A stretch of DNA of 64,000 nucleotides from JAHBWV01 sp964588385 (GTDB lineage Bacteria > Planctomycetota > Phycisphaerae > Phycisphaerales > UBA1924): NCBI GenBank assembly GCA_964588385.1, contig CAZPPG010000014.1:1-64000 (forward strand), written 5' to 3'. A program made the translations under genes and the position numbers. The notes under the pieces were generated by a model. It did no database searches. It saw only the letters and a list, made by a program, of their open reading frames with translations, and was not told where the DNA came from. This document shows, in pieces, positions 1 to 7,052 of this stretch (its first letter is position 1; every line of letters begins with the position of its first letter).

Positions 1-300
1 GACCAGTGCCAGCCCTCGGGAAGCGAATCAGACCACATGGAAAAGACTACGCGCTCAGAGGACGGGAGAAACAGCCGGCGCAAAAACGTGCACTGAATCA
101 GCCCCGCGCAGATCCGGTGGTGGCATCAGCATGTAACTGAAACGGGCGGCATCAGCGATGCTGAAAACGACAGTCGCAAACTAGCCGCCAGAGACTCTGT
201 CGCCGATTTGGGCGCACAGGTCGGTCTCTGTCCACCGGCCGTGGCTGAGCCTCGTCGGATCCGCTCGTAATTCCGCAGAAAAACGGGCAAAAACGAACTT
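1..300. other. gene-free left edge
   Basis: No gene can be supported here. Plus-strand frames stay open from base 1 only as far as stops near 94, 134 and 140, so the tail of a gene entering from the left is possible but cannot be identified. A 9-base sequence, GGCATCAGC, occurs twice about 29 bases apart (near 123 and 152). No RNA fold or promoter is convincing. Confidence 0.4.
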
Positions 301-328
301 GGGAGACTCGGCCGAAACCGAGTCTCCC
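301..328 (-). terminator. intrinsic terminator of tRNA-Ser
   Basis: A perfect 11-bp inverted repeat (301-311 pairs with 318-328) encloses a 6-base loop. It begins 8 bases after the tRNA 3' end on the minus strand. Reading the minus strand, it is followed within 20 bases by two short T-runs. Position and shape fit a Rho-independent terminator. Confidence 0.8.
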
Positions 329-335
329 TTTGAAG

Positions 336-427
336 CGGAGAGGGGGGGATTCGAACCCCCGATACGGAGTGATACCCCGTATAACGGTTTAGCAAACCGG
401 CGCCTTCAGCCTCTCGGCCACCTCTCC
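336..427 (-). tRNA. tRNA-Ser (anticodon GCU)
   Basis: On the minus strand the sequence opens with GGAGAGG (427-421) and closes with CCTCTCC (343-337), forming a 7-bp acceptor stem, followed by discriminator base G at 336. The anticodon loop contains GCT flanked by TTT and AAACC. There is a long variable arm, and the T-arm contains GGTTCGAATCC. The type II shape with a long extra arm and a G discriminator identifies a serine tRNA, and GCU reads AGC/AGU. The 3' CCA is not encoded (the next bases read CTT), so CCA would be added by a nucleotidyltransferase. Confidence 0.97.
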
Positions 428-557
428 GGCGGTATCGGCTCAAGCATAGCACGCGAGGGCGTCCGGAGTCATCCGAACGCCCTCGGTCTGGCTTTGCGGT
501 GGTCGGGAAGGGGACGAACGAGCGCCGGGGCCGCCCGGAGGAAGTGTCGCCGCACGG

Positions 558-833
558 TTATTCCTGCTCGCCGGGCTGGCTCTTGTTCTCGAGGAGTTTG
601 CGGAGGTACTGGTTCTCGCGGCGGGTGGCCTCCAGATCGAAGACGAGGTACTTGATGCTGAGTCGGAGGTAATCGAGAGAGTCCTGAAGGTCGTTGATCG
701 TCTTCTTCATCTTGTCGTGGCGGTCCTTGGTTTCGCCGGCGAGGGCTTCAAGGGCGGGACGCTCGGAATCGGGGAGCTTGCCGATCTGGCTGATGAGTTC
801 GCCGAGTTTGGCCTGGAAGTCCTGCTCGTTCAT
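558..833 (-). CDS. small coiled-coil protein, conserved hypothetical
   Basis: A 91-residue acidic protein of almost uniformly helical, heptad-like composition. Residues about 25-85 look like a coiled coil (motifs KMKKTINDLQDSLDYLRLS and ENQYLRKLLENK). No signal peptide or membrane segment is visible. The start is supported by a purine-rich AGGAGAAG a few bases upstream of the ATG at 833. It resembles small helical proteins often seen in planctomycete genomes, but I do not recognise a named family. It lies on the same strand as the tRNA-Ser and the DUF3553 gene, with a gap of about 220 bases on the DUF3553 side that holds one short GC hairpin (871-886). Its function is unknown; a structural or adaptor role is only a guess. 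Confidence 0.75.
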   Translation of the reverse strand: MNEQDFQAKLGELISQIGKLPDSERPALEALAGETKDRHDKMKKTINDLQDSLDYLRLSIKYLVFDLEATRRENQYLRKLLENKSQPGEQE

Positions 834-1052
834 GTCTCTTCTCCTCGTGATCCGTTCTTTCTGTTTCGCTCCCGGATCGCTCCGGGACAGGAGAAGGGGA
901 ACAACGGCAGGGCCACGGGAGGCGGGAATGTGTGCCAGCGCGAGCGGTCCGAGAAAGCGGGGCTTGCGGCGACAGGAACGAAGTCGGGTTGGTGAGATGC
1001 GGGTTCTGGGGCCGAGGGGTGGAAGTGGGGCTGGGAGGGGTGTTGCGTGGAC

Positions 1053-1658
1053 TCAACGCCAGTTGTCGGCCCGCTTCAGCGCCTGTTGCCCGGCGGGGGG
1101 GGCGACGGCCAGAGCCGCGGCGATCGATTCGGGCTCCTTCTTCTTGGCGTCCTGGACGAGTTTCCGGAGGTGCTGCTCGAGGTTCATCTTGAATCGATCG
1201 AAGCCCTGCTCGAGTTCGTGGCGGCTGAAGCGGCTGAGGGGATCGCCGATGCCTGTCTGGGCGGTGGCCCAGTCGAGGAGCGAGCCGCCGGTTCCGGTGA
1301 AGCGGTAGAGCTTGAGGGTGTTGATGAGACGGGACTTGAAGCTGATGAAGGGGTCGGTGGCGTCGTCGGGGAGTTCACCCAGGACGATGGCCGTCTTGAG
1401 ATGGTCGGGGCCGTCGAGTCCGGCGGCGTCCGAGAGTTTCTTGTCGAGGGATGGGGCGGCGTCCGGGTGGCGCAGGTCCGCGAAAGCGGTGGAGATGACC
1501 TTTGGCCCGGCGCGTTCGAACCGGATGCCGAGTCTCTGGCATGGGTGGCCATTGTGCATGGCGGCCTCGGCGCTGGTGACAGATCCGATTCCCCATTCGG
1601 GCCGGCCGGCATGAACGACTCGATCGCCGACCTTCCAATCCGACGTGCTCATGAGCAT
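1053..1658 (-). CDS. DUF3553 domain protein
   Basis: The protein opens with a compact beta module, WKVGDRVVHAGRPEWGIGSV, typical of DUF3553, a CarD/Tudor-like SH3-barrel fold. After this come a conserved region of about 70 residues and an alpha-helical, charged C-terminus (residues about 150-200). The frame is open further upstream to 1790, but that extension is proline- and arginine-rich and unlike the domain. I therefore place the start at the ATG at 1658, or the ATG at 1652 two codons later; neither has a strong ribosome-binding site. Proteins with this domain are thought to touch nucleic acid or RNA polymerase, but no function is established. The gene is divergent from rpoZ across about 260 bases, so a link to transcription is tempting but unproven. 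Confidence 0.75.
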   Translation of the reverse strand: MLMSTSDWKVGDRVVHAGRPEWGIGSVTSAEAAMHNGHPCQRLGIRFERAGPKVISTAFADLRHPDAAPSLDKKLSDAAGLDGPDHLKTAIVLGELPDDATDPFISFKSRLINTLKLYRFTGTGGSLLDWATAQTGIGDPLSRFSRHELEQGFDRFKMNLEQHLRKLVQDAKKKEPESIAAALAVAPPAGQQALKRADNWR

Positions 1659-1920
1659 GTTCTCGACATCCTGTGTGGAACGCGGGCGCAACCGATCCAT
1701 CGGGCTGCGCGGGGGCGGGGCGGGGGGCCAAGTTTCGAGGGCGGGGCCCTGTCTGCCGCGGGCCGGGCTTCCGGCTTGGGCAGAGGCCATTCAACGGTCG
1801 AATGGCCGGGCGGCCGCTACATGCCTAGTGTATCACCTTGCCCAGACCTTGGCGCGCGGCCGGTCGGAGTCGCCATCCGCGACGGCTGTTCGCCCTTGGG
1901 CACCGAAGAGAATCTCGTCG
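1659..1920. promoter_or_regulatory. divergent intergenic region, DUF3553 gene / rpoZ
   Basis: A span of 262 bases between two divergent genes. It must hold the promoters for both. A GC palindrome (GCGGCCGC) and an AT-richer patch (CTAGTGTATC) lie near 1815-1835. No clear operator or RNA motif is visible. An open minus-strand frame continues through part of it but has the composition of non-coding GC-rich DNA. Confidence 0.4.
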
Positions 1921-2157
1921 ATGATCGAAGCACTGAAGGACGATCTGATCGTGAACAAGTGCGGCGGGCGTTTCAAGCTCACCGCGTTGATCCAGCGTCG
2001 CCTTGTCCAGTTGATGGACGGGGCGCGTCCGCTCGTTGAGCGTGATGGGCGCACGGATCTCGAGGTCGTGATCCAGGAGATCCTCGAGGACAAGATCGCG
2101 TACGACCTGCCCGCGGGCGGGACGATGGACGCGCAAGAGGAGGAGCCGCTGCTCTGA
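1921..2157 (+). CDS. rpoZ: DNA-directed RNA polymerase omega subunit
   Basis: A 78-residue protein carrying the omega core: a short helix, then NKCGGRFKLTALIQRRLVQL, then a hydrophilic linker and DLEVVIQEILEDKIAYD. This matches the short omega form of planctomycetes. Omega helps beta-prime fold and join the core polymerase. The start at ATG 1921 follows GAAGAG about 10 bases upstream; the frame is open further upstream but that part has no omega similarity. It is followed 21 bases later by coaC. The rpoZ-coaBC neighbourhood is widely conserved in bacteria, which supports the identification of this small, easily missed gene. Confidence 0.85.
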   Translation: MIEALKDDLIVNKCGGRFKLTALIQRRLVQLMDGARPLVERDGRTDLEVVIQEILEDKIAYDLPAGGTMDAQEEEPLL

Positions 2158-2178
2158 TCCTGCGAGCGCGGCGGCGAG

Positions 2179-2778
2179 ATGACAGTTCCAGGCGCAGCCC
2201 AGTTCGACGCGTCGATCCTCCGAGATCGTCGCGTGATTGTCGGCGTGACGGGTGGGATCGCGGCGTACAAGACGGCGATGCTGGTGAGCCGTCTGGCGCA
2301 AGCTGGCGCGCAAGTGACCGTTGCAATGACGGACAGCGCGACGCGATTCGTGACGCCGCTGACGTTTCAGGCGTTATCGGCTCGGGCCGTGTACACGAGC
2401 GCGTGGGAGCACCTGGAATCGAAGGATCCGCAGCACATCTCGCTGGCGACCGGCGCGGATGTGGCGATCGTCGCCCCGTGCACGATGGACTGCATGGCGA
2501 AGCTTGCGAACGGGATTACCGAGGATGTGGTCTGCCTGATTCTGTCGGCAGTGGACCGGCGGAAGACGCCGGTGTTGCTGGCGCCCGCGATGAACTCGGT
2601 GATGTGGGCTCAGCCGGCGACGCAGCGGAACGCGAAGCAGTTGGCAACGGACGGGTTTACGATCGTCGGCCCGGATGAGGGTTGGCAGGCGTGCCGCCAC
2701 GTCGGCCCGGGGCGGATGGTTGAGCCCGAAGATCTCTTTGCGCGTGTTGTCGGCGCGGTGCACTCGAAGAACGGGTGA
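2179..2778 (+). CDS. coaC: phosphopantothenoylcysteine decarboxylase, stand-alone CoaC
   Basis: A flavoprotein of 199 residues that decarboxylates 4'-phosphopantothenoylcysteine in coenzyme A synthesis. It has the N-terminal FMN-binding sequence GVTGGIAAYK, the active-site histidine region PQHISLATGADV, the PAMNSVMW motif and the substrate clamp ACRHVGPGRMVEPE, which contains the catalytic cysteine. In most bacteria this domain is fused to phosphopantothenate-cysteine ligase (CoaB) in a protein of about 400 residues. Here the reading frame ends directly after the CoaC domain and no CoaB follows, because the next gene, floA, is convergent and only 11 bases away. The ligase must be encoded elsewhere. 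Probably co-transcribed with rpoZ. Confidence 0.92.
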   Translation: MTVPGAAQFDASILRDRRVIVGVTGGIAAYKTAMLVSRLAQAGAQVTVAMTDSATRFVTPLTFQALSARAVYTSAWEHLESKDPQHISLATGADVAIVAPCTMDCMAKLANGITEDVVCLILSAVDRRKTPVLLAPAMNSVMWAQPATQRNAKQLATDGFTIVGPDEGWQACRHVGPGRMVEPEDLFARVVGAVHSKNG

Positions 2779-2789
2779 ATGAGACGCGT

Positions 2790-3785
2790 TCAGGTCTTGG
2801 TCTTGCCGTCGCCGGCGATGGATTGACGCATATCGGTGTCGGCGACGACGTTGCGCATCTTGTAGTAGTCCATGATGCCCAGGTGGCCGGAGCGGAAGGC
2901 CTCGGACATGGCCTTGGGGATCTCGGCCTCGGCCAGCACGACAATCGCGCGGTTCTTCTGCTCCATCGCACGGAACTCCTGCTCCTCGGCGACGGCGGCG
3001 GCGCGGCGGCTTTCGGCCTGGGCCTGGGCACGCTGCTTGTCGGCGTTGGCCTGGTCGAGCTGGAGCTTGGCGCCGATGTTGTCACCCACGTCGATGTCGG
3101 CGATGTCGATCGAAAGGATCTCGAAGGCGGTGCCGGCGTCGAGGCCGGAGTCCATGACCTTGCGGGAGATCTCGTCGGGGTTCTCAAGTACTTGCTTGTG
3201 ATCGACGGCGGAACCGATCGTCGAGACGATGCCCTGACCGACGCGGGCGATGATGGTCTCTTCGGTTGCGCCGCCGACGAGGCGGGAGATGTTGGTGCGG
3301 ACCGTGACGCGGGCCTTGGCTTTCAACTGGATGCCGTCCTTGGCGACGGCGTCGATGGTGGGGCGGGGGCTGGACTGGGCGGGGCAGTCAATGACCTTTG
3401 GGTTCACGGAGGTCTGCACGGCGTCGAGGATGTCGCGGCCGGCGAGGTCGATGGCCGTGGCGATGTTCCAGGGGAGTTCGATGCGGGCGCTGCGGGCGGC
3501 GATCATGGCGCTGATGACGTTGGGGACGCGGCCGCCCGCGAGATAGTGCGTCTCGAGCGCGTTGGTGGGGATGTCGAGTCCGGCCTTGACGGCGCGGATG
3601 CGGCTGAAGACGATGGTGCGGATGTCAACCTTTCGGAGCTTCATCCCGATGATCTCGAGGAGCCCGACGCGGGCGTTCGAGAGCAGGGCCTGGATGTAGA
3701 GGTTGATGAACTGGCCGATCACGAAGATCAGCACGAGCACGAAGAGGCCGACGATTGCGAGTGCGACCCAGAGGAACTTATCCAT
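2790..3785 (-). CDS. floA: flotillin-like protein FloA
   Basis: A membrane scaffold protein of 331 residues in the bacterial flotillin A (YqfA) family, which organises membrane microdomains. One N-terminal membrane segment (residues about 4-27) is followed by an SPFH/PHB-like domain and a C-terminal Ala/Glu/Arg-rich helical region with the flotillin-type stretch QLDQANADKQRAQAQAESRR. Length and order match FloA from Bacillus. The ATG at 3785 follows AAAAGGGG about 8 bases upstream. A TATACT box at 3841-3846 indicates its own promoter with a leader of roughly 50 bases. It lies downstream of two NfeD genes, the usual partner family of flotillins. Confidence 0.95.
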   Translation of the reverse strand: MDKFLWVALAIVGLFVLVLIFVIGQFINLYIQALLSNARVGLLEIIGMKLRKVDIRTIVFSRIRAVKAGLDIPTNALETHYLAGGRVPNVISAMIAARSARIELPWNIATAIDLAGRDILDAVQTSVNPKVIDCPAQSSPRPTIDAVAKDGIQLKAKARVTVRTNISRLVGGATEETIIARVGQGIVSTIGSAVDHKQVLENPDEISRKVMDSGLDAGTAFEILSIDIADIDVGDNIGAKLQLDQANADKQRAQAQAESRRAAAVAEEQEFRAMEQKNRAIVVLAEAEIPKAMSEAFRSGHLGIMDYYKMRNVVADTDMRQSIAGDGKTKT

Positions 3786-3840
3786 AACGACAGCAACCCC
3801 TTTTGACGCTCAGACCCCAAACGGCCTGCACGCGAGGGAG

Positions 3841-3846
3841 AGTATA
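3841..3846 (-). promoter_or_regulatory. putative -10 box for floA
   Basis: TATACT on the minus strand, 55 bases upstream of the floA ATG and 30 bases after the end of the short nfeD gene. A start of transcription about 7 bases downstream would give a leader of roughly 50 bases that contains the ribosome-binding site. It would let floA be expressed separately from the nfeD pair. Confidence 0.5.
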
Positions 3847-3875
3847 GATCGATCGGAAGTGAAGTGGAGCCCGCA

Positions 3876-4379
3876 TCAGATCTGTCGGACTTTGATCTGC
3901 GAGCCGTCGGCGTGGGTGACTCGGAGCGGCGTGCCGGCCTTGATCCAGCCGGATTCGGCGAGCACTTCGAGGCGCTGGCCTCCGATCTGGGCCATGCCGA
4001 CGGGGCGGAGGTCGGTGATGGCGGAGCCCTCCAGCCCGATGAGCGCCAGTCGTTCGGCGTCCTTGGACTGCTCGGCCTGCAGGAGGCGGGCGCGATCCTC
4101 TTCGGTCTGATCTCCGAAAATAAGGCGTCGTCCTATCGGCGTGTTTGGCCATATCTTGAGCATGAACGCGCCCAGGAGCGGGCCGACGACGATGACCGCA
4201 AGTGAGCCGGTGAGTCCCCAGATGGTGTCGTAGCGGAACAGGCAGACAATCCCGGCGACAGCGACGACTGCGGACGTCACGGCGATGATGCCGGCGGAGG
4301 GGAGAAAGACTTCGAGGACGAGCAGCAACGCGGCGATCGCGATCAGCACGATTCCCCAGATCAGCAGTCCCTCGTTCAT
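3876..4379 (-). CDS. short NfeD-family membrane protein
   Basis: A 167-residue integral membrane protein with three predicted membrane helices (residues about 4-25, 30-48 and 56-74) and a soluble C-terminal OB-fold-like NfeD domain (about 105-167; conserved stretch GSAITDLRPVGMAQIGGQRLEV cut at its core by G and R residues). It lacks a protease domain, so it is the short NfeD form. Its ATG overlaps the stop of the long nfeD gene by 4 bases, showing translational coupling. Short NfeD proteins are thought to assist flotillin-type scaffolds at the membrane, and floA follows 90 bases downstream. Confidence 0.9.
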   Translation of the reverse strand: MNEGLLIWGIVLIAIAALLLVLEVFLPSAGIIAVTSAVVAVAGIVCLFRYDTIWGLTGSLAVIVVGPLLGAFMLKIWPNTPIGRRLIFGDQTEEDRARLLQAEQSKDAERLALIGLEGSAITDLRPVGMAQIGGQRLEVLAESGWIKAGTPLRVTHADGSQIKVRQI

Positions 4380-6283
4380 GCGTTGACGTCTCCGGAACTG
4401 GGCGCCTCGTGGCGAGCCACGGTGATGCGGAAGGACGTTGCGTCAATGACACGGACGGCCACGCCGGCGTCCAGGAATCCGATATCGGACACCACGTCGA
4501 GCACGCGGTCGCCAATCATGGCACGCCCCGCGGGGCGGAGCGGGGTGAGCGTGCGGCCGGTCTCTCCGGCGCGGATGCCGACGCCTTCCGTTGCGTCCAT
4601 GGCGAGAATCAGCTCGTCCGTGTCGCTGGTGGAGTTGAGGACGAGGCGCGAGATGATGGGAAGCGAGCCGAAGTGCTTCCCGATGAAATACATCGCGACG
4701 ACGGCGGAGACTGTCGAGAGGAGAATGGTGGCCACGCCGTACAAGAGGTCGTCGCGTGCGCCGGGAGAGTCGGGGAAGAGGTGACCGGGCTCCTGGCGGA
4801 CGAAGGTGCCGACAAGGCCGCCGAAGAGGCAGATCAGGCCGATGATGCCGAAGACGGTGAAGCCGGGGAGGACGAAGATCTCAATGACGACGAGTCCTAT
4901 GCCGGCGATGATCGCGGCGATCTCCCACCAGCTCGCCATGCCGATCATGAGCGGGGGACCAACGAGACATAAAAGGGCGAGCGCCGCGATTCCTCCCGGC
5001 AGGGCCACACCAGGGTGGGTCAGCTCGATGAAGAGGGCGATGAGGAAGACGACGATGAGCACGCCTCGGACGATCGGGTTGGTCATCCAGAAGACAACGC
5101 CCTCGGACCAGGAGGCATCGAGGCGCTCGACGTTGGACGCCCCGAAGTAAGCGGCAAGCTGCTCGTCGGACTTGATGGTCTGGTTCACAAAGCCGTAGTG
5201 CGTCAGGTCGCCGTGCTTCATGACGACGGGGCCTGCCCCGTCGGCGACGTACTCGATCAACTTGTAACGACCACGATCGGCCTCGGAGAAGAGCGGCCGC
5301 TGCGAGCCGAGCGTCTGGGGGCCGGAGACCTCCTTCGCGATGGCGGCGAGCGCGGGCGAGGCGGGGCGGTAGCTCGTGTCCGGAGAGGAGATGCCGGGAG
5401 GCGAGCCGGCGCTTGGATCTGGCGCCGGTCTGGCGGAGGGGGCCGGGTCTGGCGCCGCGTCCGGGGTGGAGGGGCCGGGAGTCCCGGTGGGAGACTGCGG
5501 GGAAGGGCCGGGGAAGGAGGGCGTGAGGCCCGGGCGTCCGGTGGCTTGCGCGGAGACCAGACGAGGGCGGGAGGTCGGGGGCTCATCGCCGAAGAGCGTC
5601 GCGTACTCGGCCCGATCGATGGTCAGACGCTTGCCGGTCTGCGCATCCTCGACGAGCCAGAGCTCGACGCCTCGACTCACGATGCCTTGGACGAGGTACT
5701 CGTCGTATCCGTTGCGCCGAGCAGAGTCGACGACCTCGGCCATAAGGGGAGAGAGGATTTTCTGGCGCTCGTGCTCGGGGAGCTGGTTGAGCATGCCGAA
5801 CGCGGTGATGGCGATGGGGAGGGCGTCTCCCATTGTCGCGGGGTCGGTCGCGACCATGGAGCGACACGCGAGGGCGATGATCGCGCCGCCGGAGTATGCG
5901 TTTGGGCGGATCCAGGCGACGGTGTTGGGAATGCTGGACGCCTTGATGGCGTCGCAGATTTCCAGGACCGCGCCGACTTCGCCGCCTGGCGTATCCAGTT
6001 CCACCACAAGGGCGTCGGCTCCGGAGGCCTCCGCTTCGGCGAGTCGGCGCTTGAAGCTCTCGGCGGTGATGCCGGAGCGGATCTCACCCTTGATGGTGAT
6101 GATGGCGACGTTCTTGGCCTGTCGGCTGGCGGGGATCGAGGTGGGAGAGAGCTCGGGGGCGGCGGCGGGTTGAGCGTGAACGAACTGGAGCGAGAGCAGG
6201 GAGGTGAGGAAGCAGAGCCAGACGGCCAGCTTGGTCGCAGCGTGCGATGGTCTCTTGAGGTTGAAGCCGCGCTCGTTGGGCAT
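4376..6283 (-). CDS. long NfeD membrane-bound serine protease (ClpP-like domain)
   Basis: A 635-residue precursor with a signal peptide (residues 1 to about 37, ending VHAQ). A ClpP/crotonase-fold protease domain follows (about 55-235). It includes LDTPGGEVG and NAYSGGAIIALA, whose serine aligns with the nucleophile of family S49/NfeD proteases. Next comes an unusual Pro/Ser/Ala-rich linker (about 250-315), then a membrane region of about four to five helices (about 405-540) and a C-terminal NfeD OB-fold (about 570-630). This matches the long NfeD proteins that cleave membrane-associated partners such as stomatin or flotillin relatives. The low-complexity insert between protease and membrane parts is longer than usual. 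TATAGT ends 5 bases before the ATG, suggesting a leaderless start. Confidence 0.9.
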   Translation of the reverse strand: MPNERGFNLKRPSHAATKLAVWLCFLTSLLSLQFVHAQPAAAPELSPTSIPASRQAKNVAIITIKGEIRSGITAESFKRRLAEAEASGADALVVELDTPGGEVGAVLEICDAIKASSIPNTVAWIRPNAYSGGAIIALACRSMVATDPATMGDALPIAITAFGMLNQLPEHERQKILSPLMAEVVDSARRNGYDEYLVQGIVSRGVELWLVEDAQTGKRLTIDRAEYATLFGDEPPTSRPRLVSAQATGRPGLTPSFPGPSPQSPTGTPGPSTPDAAPDPAPSARPAPDPSAGSPPGISSPDTSYRPASPALAAIAKEVSGPQTLGSQRPLFSEADRGRYKLIEYVADGAGPVVMKHGDLTHYGFVNQTIKSDEQLAAYFGASNVERLDASWSEGVVFWMTNPIVRGVLIVVFLIALFIELTHPGVALPGGIAALALLCLVGPPLMIGMASWWEIAAIIAGIGLVVIEIFVLPGFTVFGIIGLICLFGGLVGTFVRQEPGHLFPDSPGARDDLLYGVATILLSTVSAVVAMYFIGKHFGSLPIISRLVLNSTSDTDELILAMDATEGVGIRAGETGRTLTPLRPAGRAMIGDRVLDVVSDIGFLDAGVAVRVIDATSFRITVARHEAPSSGDVNA

Positions 6284-6288
6284 GACAG

Positions 6289-6294
6289 ACTATA
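6289..6294 (-). promoter_or_regulatory. -10-like box, leaderless start of nfeD (long)
   Basis: TATAGT on the minus strand, separated by 5 bases (CTGTC) from the ATG at 6283. At normal -10 spacing, transcription would begin at or within a base or two of the start codon. Confidence 0.55.
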
Positions 6295-6341
6295 GATCGG
6301 ACGCGCGCGGTCCCGATTGCGGCCGGAACCACGGATGAGGC

Positions 6342-6905
6342 TCAGCCGTGAGGCGGGCGTTGCTGCTCGACGGCCCAGCGGAGCGTGGGGCCGGTGCAGT
6401 CGATGTGGACGGCGAAGAAGCCCGGATCCGGGTTTGTCGGGGTGGGCTCGGCCTGACGAACGAGGGGCCAGATGATGTGGCGGTCTGTTTCCGGAATCGG
6501 AAGCGAGTCGATCTGGCTCAGGTCGAACCAGTCGAGTCGGCCTTCGCGGATGTCCTGAGCCTGAACATCGACCGGGCCCATGACCCGGTAGTAGAAGAGG
6601 AGCCAGTGGCCGCGGCCTTCGAATGCGGCTTCGGAGATGAGACCGACCAGGCGCAGGCGGTCGATGGGGATGTCGATGCCGGCTTCCTCCATGATCTCTC
6701 GGCGGGCGCACTGGGCGGGGGATTCGCCGGTGGCCACGTCGAGCTTGCCGCCGATGGGAGAGCAGAGACCGAGATTGGGTGCTTTGACGCGTTTGAGGAG
6801 GAGCAGACGGCCGTCTCGGTCGCGCAGGTCGCAGAGGCATGCGAGCCGGTAGGGGAGGGCCGGTGGGCCCACGGAATCGGTCGCGGCGGCGGTCGGTGTG
6901 GTCAT
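6342..6905 (-). CDS. Nudix hydrolase
   Basis: A 187-residue protein with a full Nudix box at residues about 52-77: GGKLDVATGE, seven residues, then REIMEEAGI. The glutamates of REIMEE bind the metal that activates water to split a nucleoside diphosphate linked to another group. The box has two extra residues between the leading glycines and the first glutamate, a variant seen in many Nudix proteins that keeps the catalytic helix. The C-terminal part (about 100-187) is a family-specific beta domain with a WFDLSQI segment. The substrate cannot be read from sequence. It lies upstream of the long nfeD gene on the same strand with a 58-base gap that carries nfeD's own -10 box, so co-transcription is optional. 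Confidence 0.88.
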   Translation of the reverse strand: MTTPTAAATDSVGPPALPYRLACLCDLRDRDGRLLLLKRVKAPNLGLCSPIGGKLDVATGESPAQCARREIMEEAGIDIPIDRLRLVGLISEAAFEGRGHWLLFYYRVMGPVDVQAQDIREGRLDWFDLSQIDSLPIPETDRHIIWPLVRQAEPTPTNPDPGFFAVHIDCTGPTLRWAVEQQRPPHG

Positions 6906-7052
6906 GCCCTTTGGTCTCTCGCAGAGTGATCGGGAGGGCGGAGCATAGGAACCCCGGGAGAGCTCATCGGGTCTTCACGCTTGGCTCGGCGCAACGCCGA
7001 TACCCTCTGGATGCGAACCCTGATTGAGAGAGCGTCTTCCGGAAGCCAGACA

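Noticed and set aside
126..452. Minus-strand open frame of 108 residues
   Set aside because: It runs through the tRNA-Ser gene and its terminator; composition is Arg/Ser-rich and no protein family is recognisable.
871..886. Short hairpin CCCGGA-TCGC-TCCGGG as terminator
   Set aside because: It lies upstream of the small coiled-coil gene with no T-run on the relevant strand; too short to support alone.
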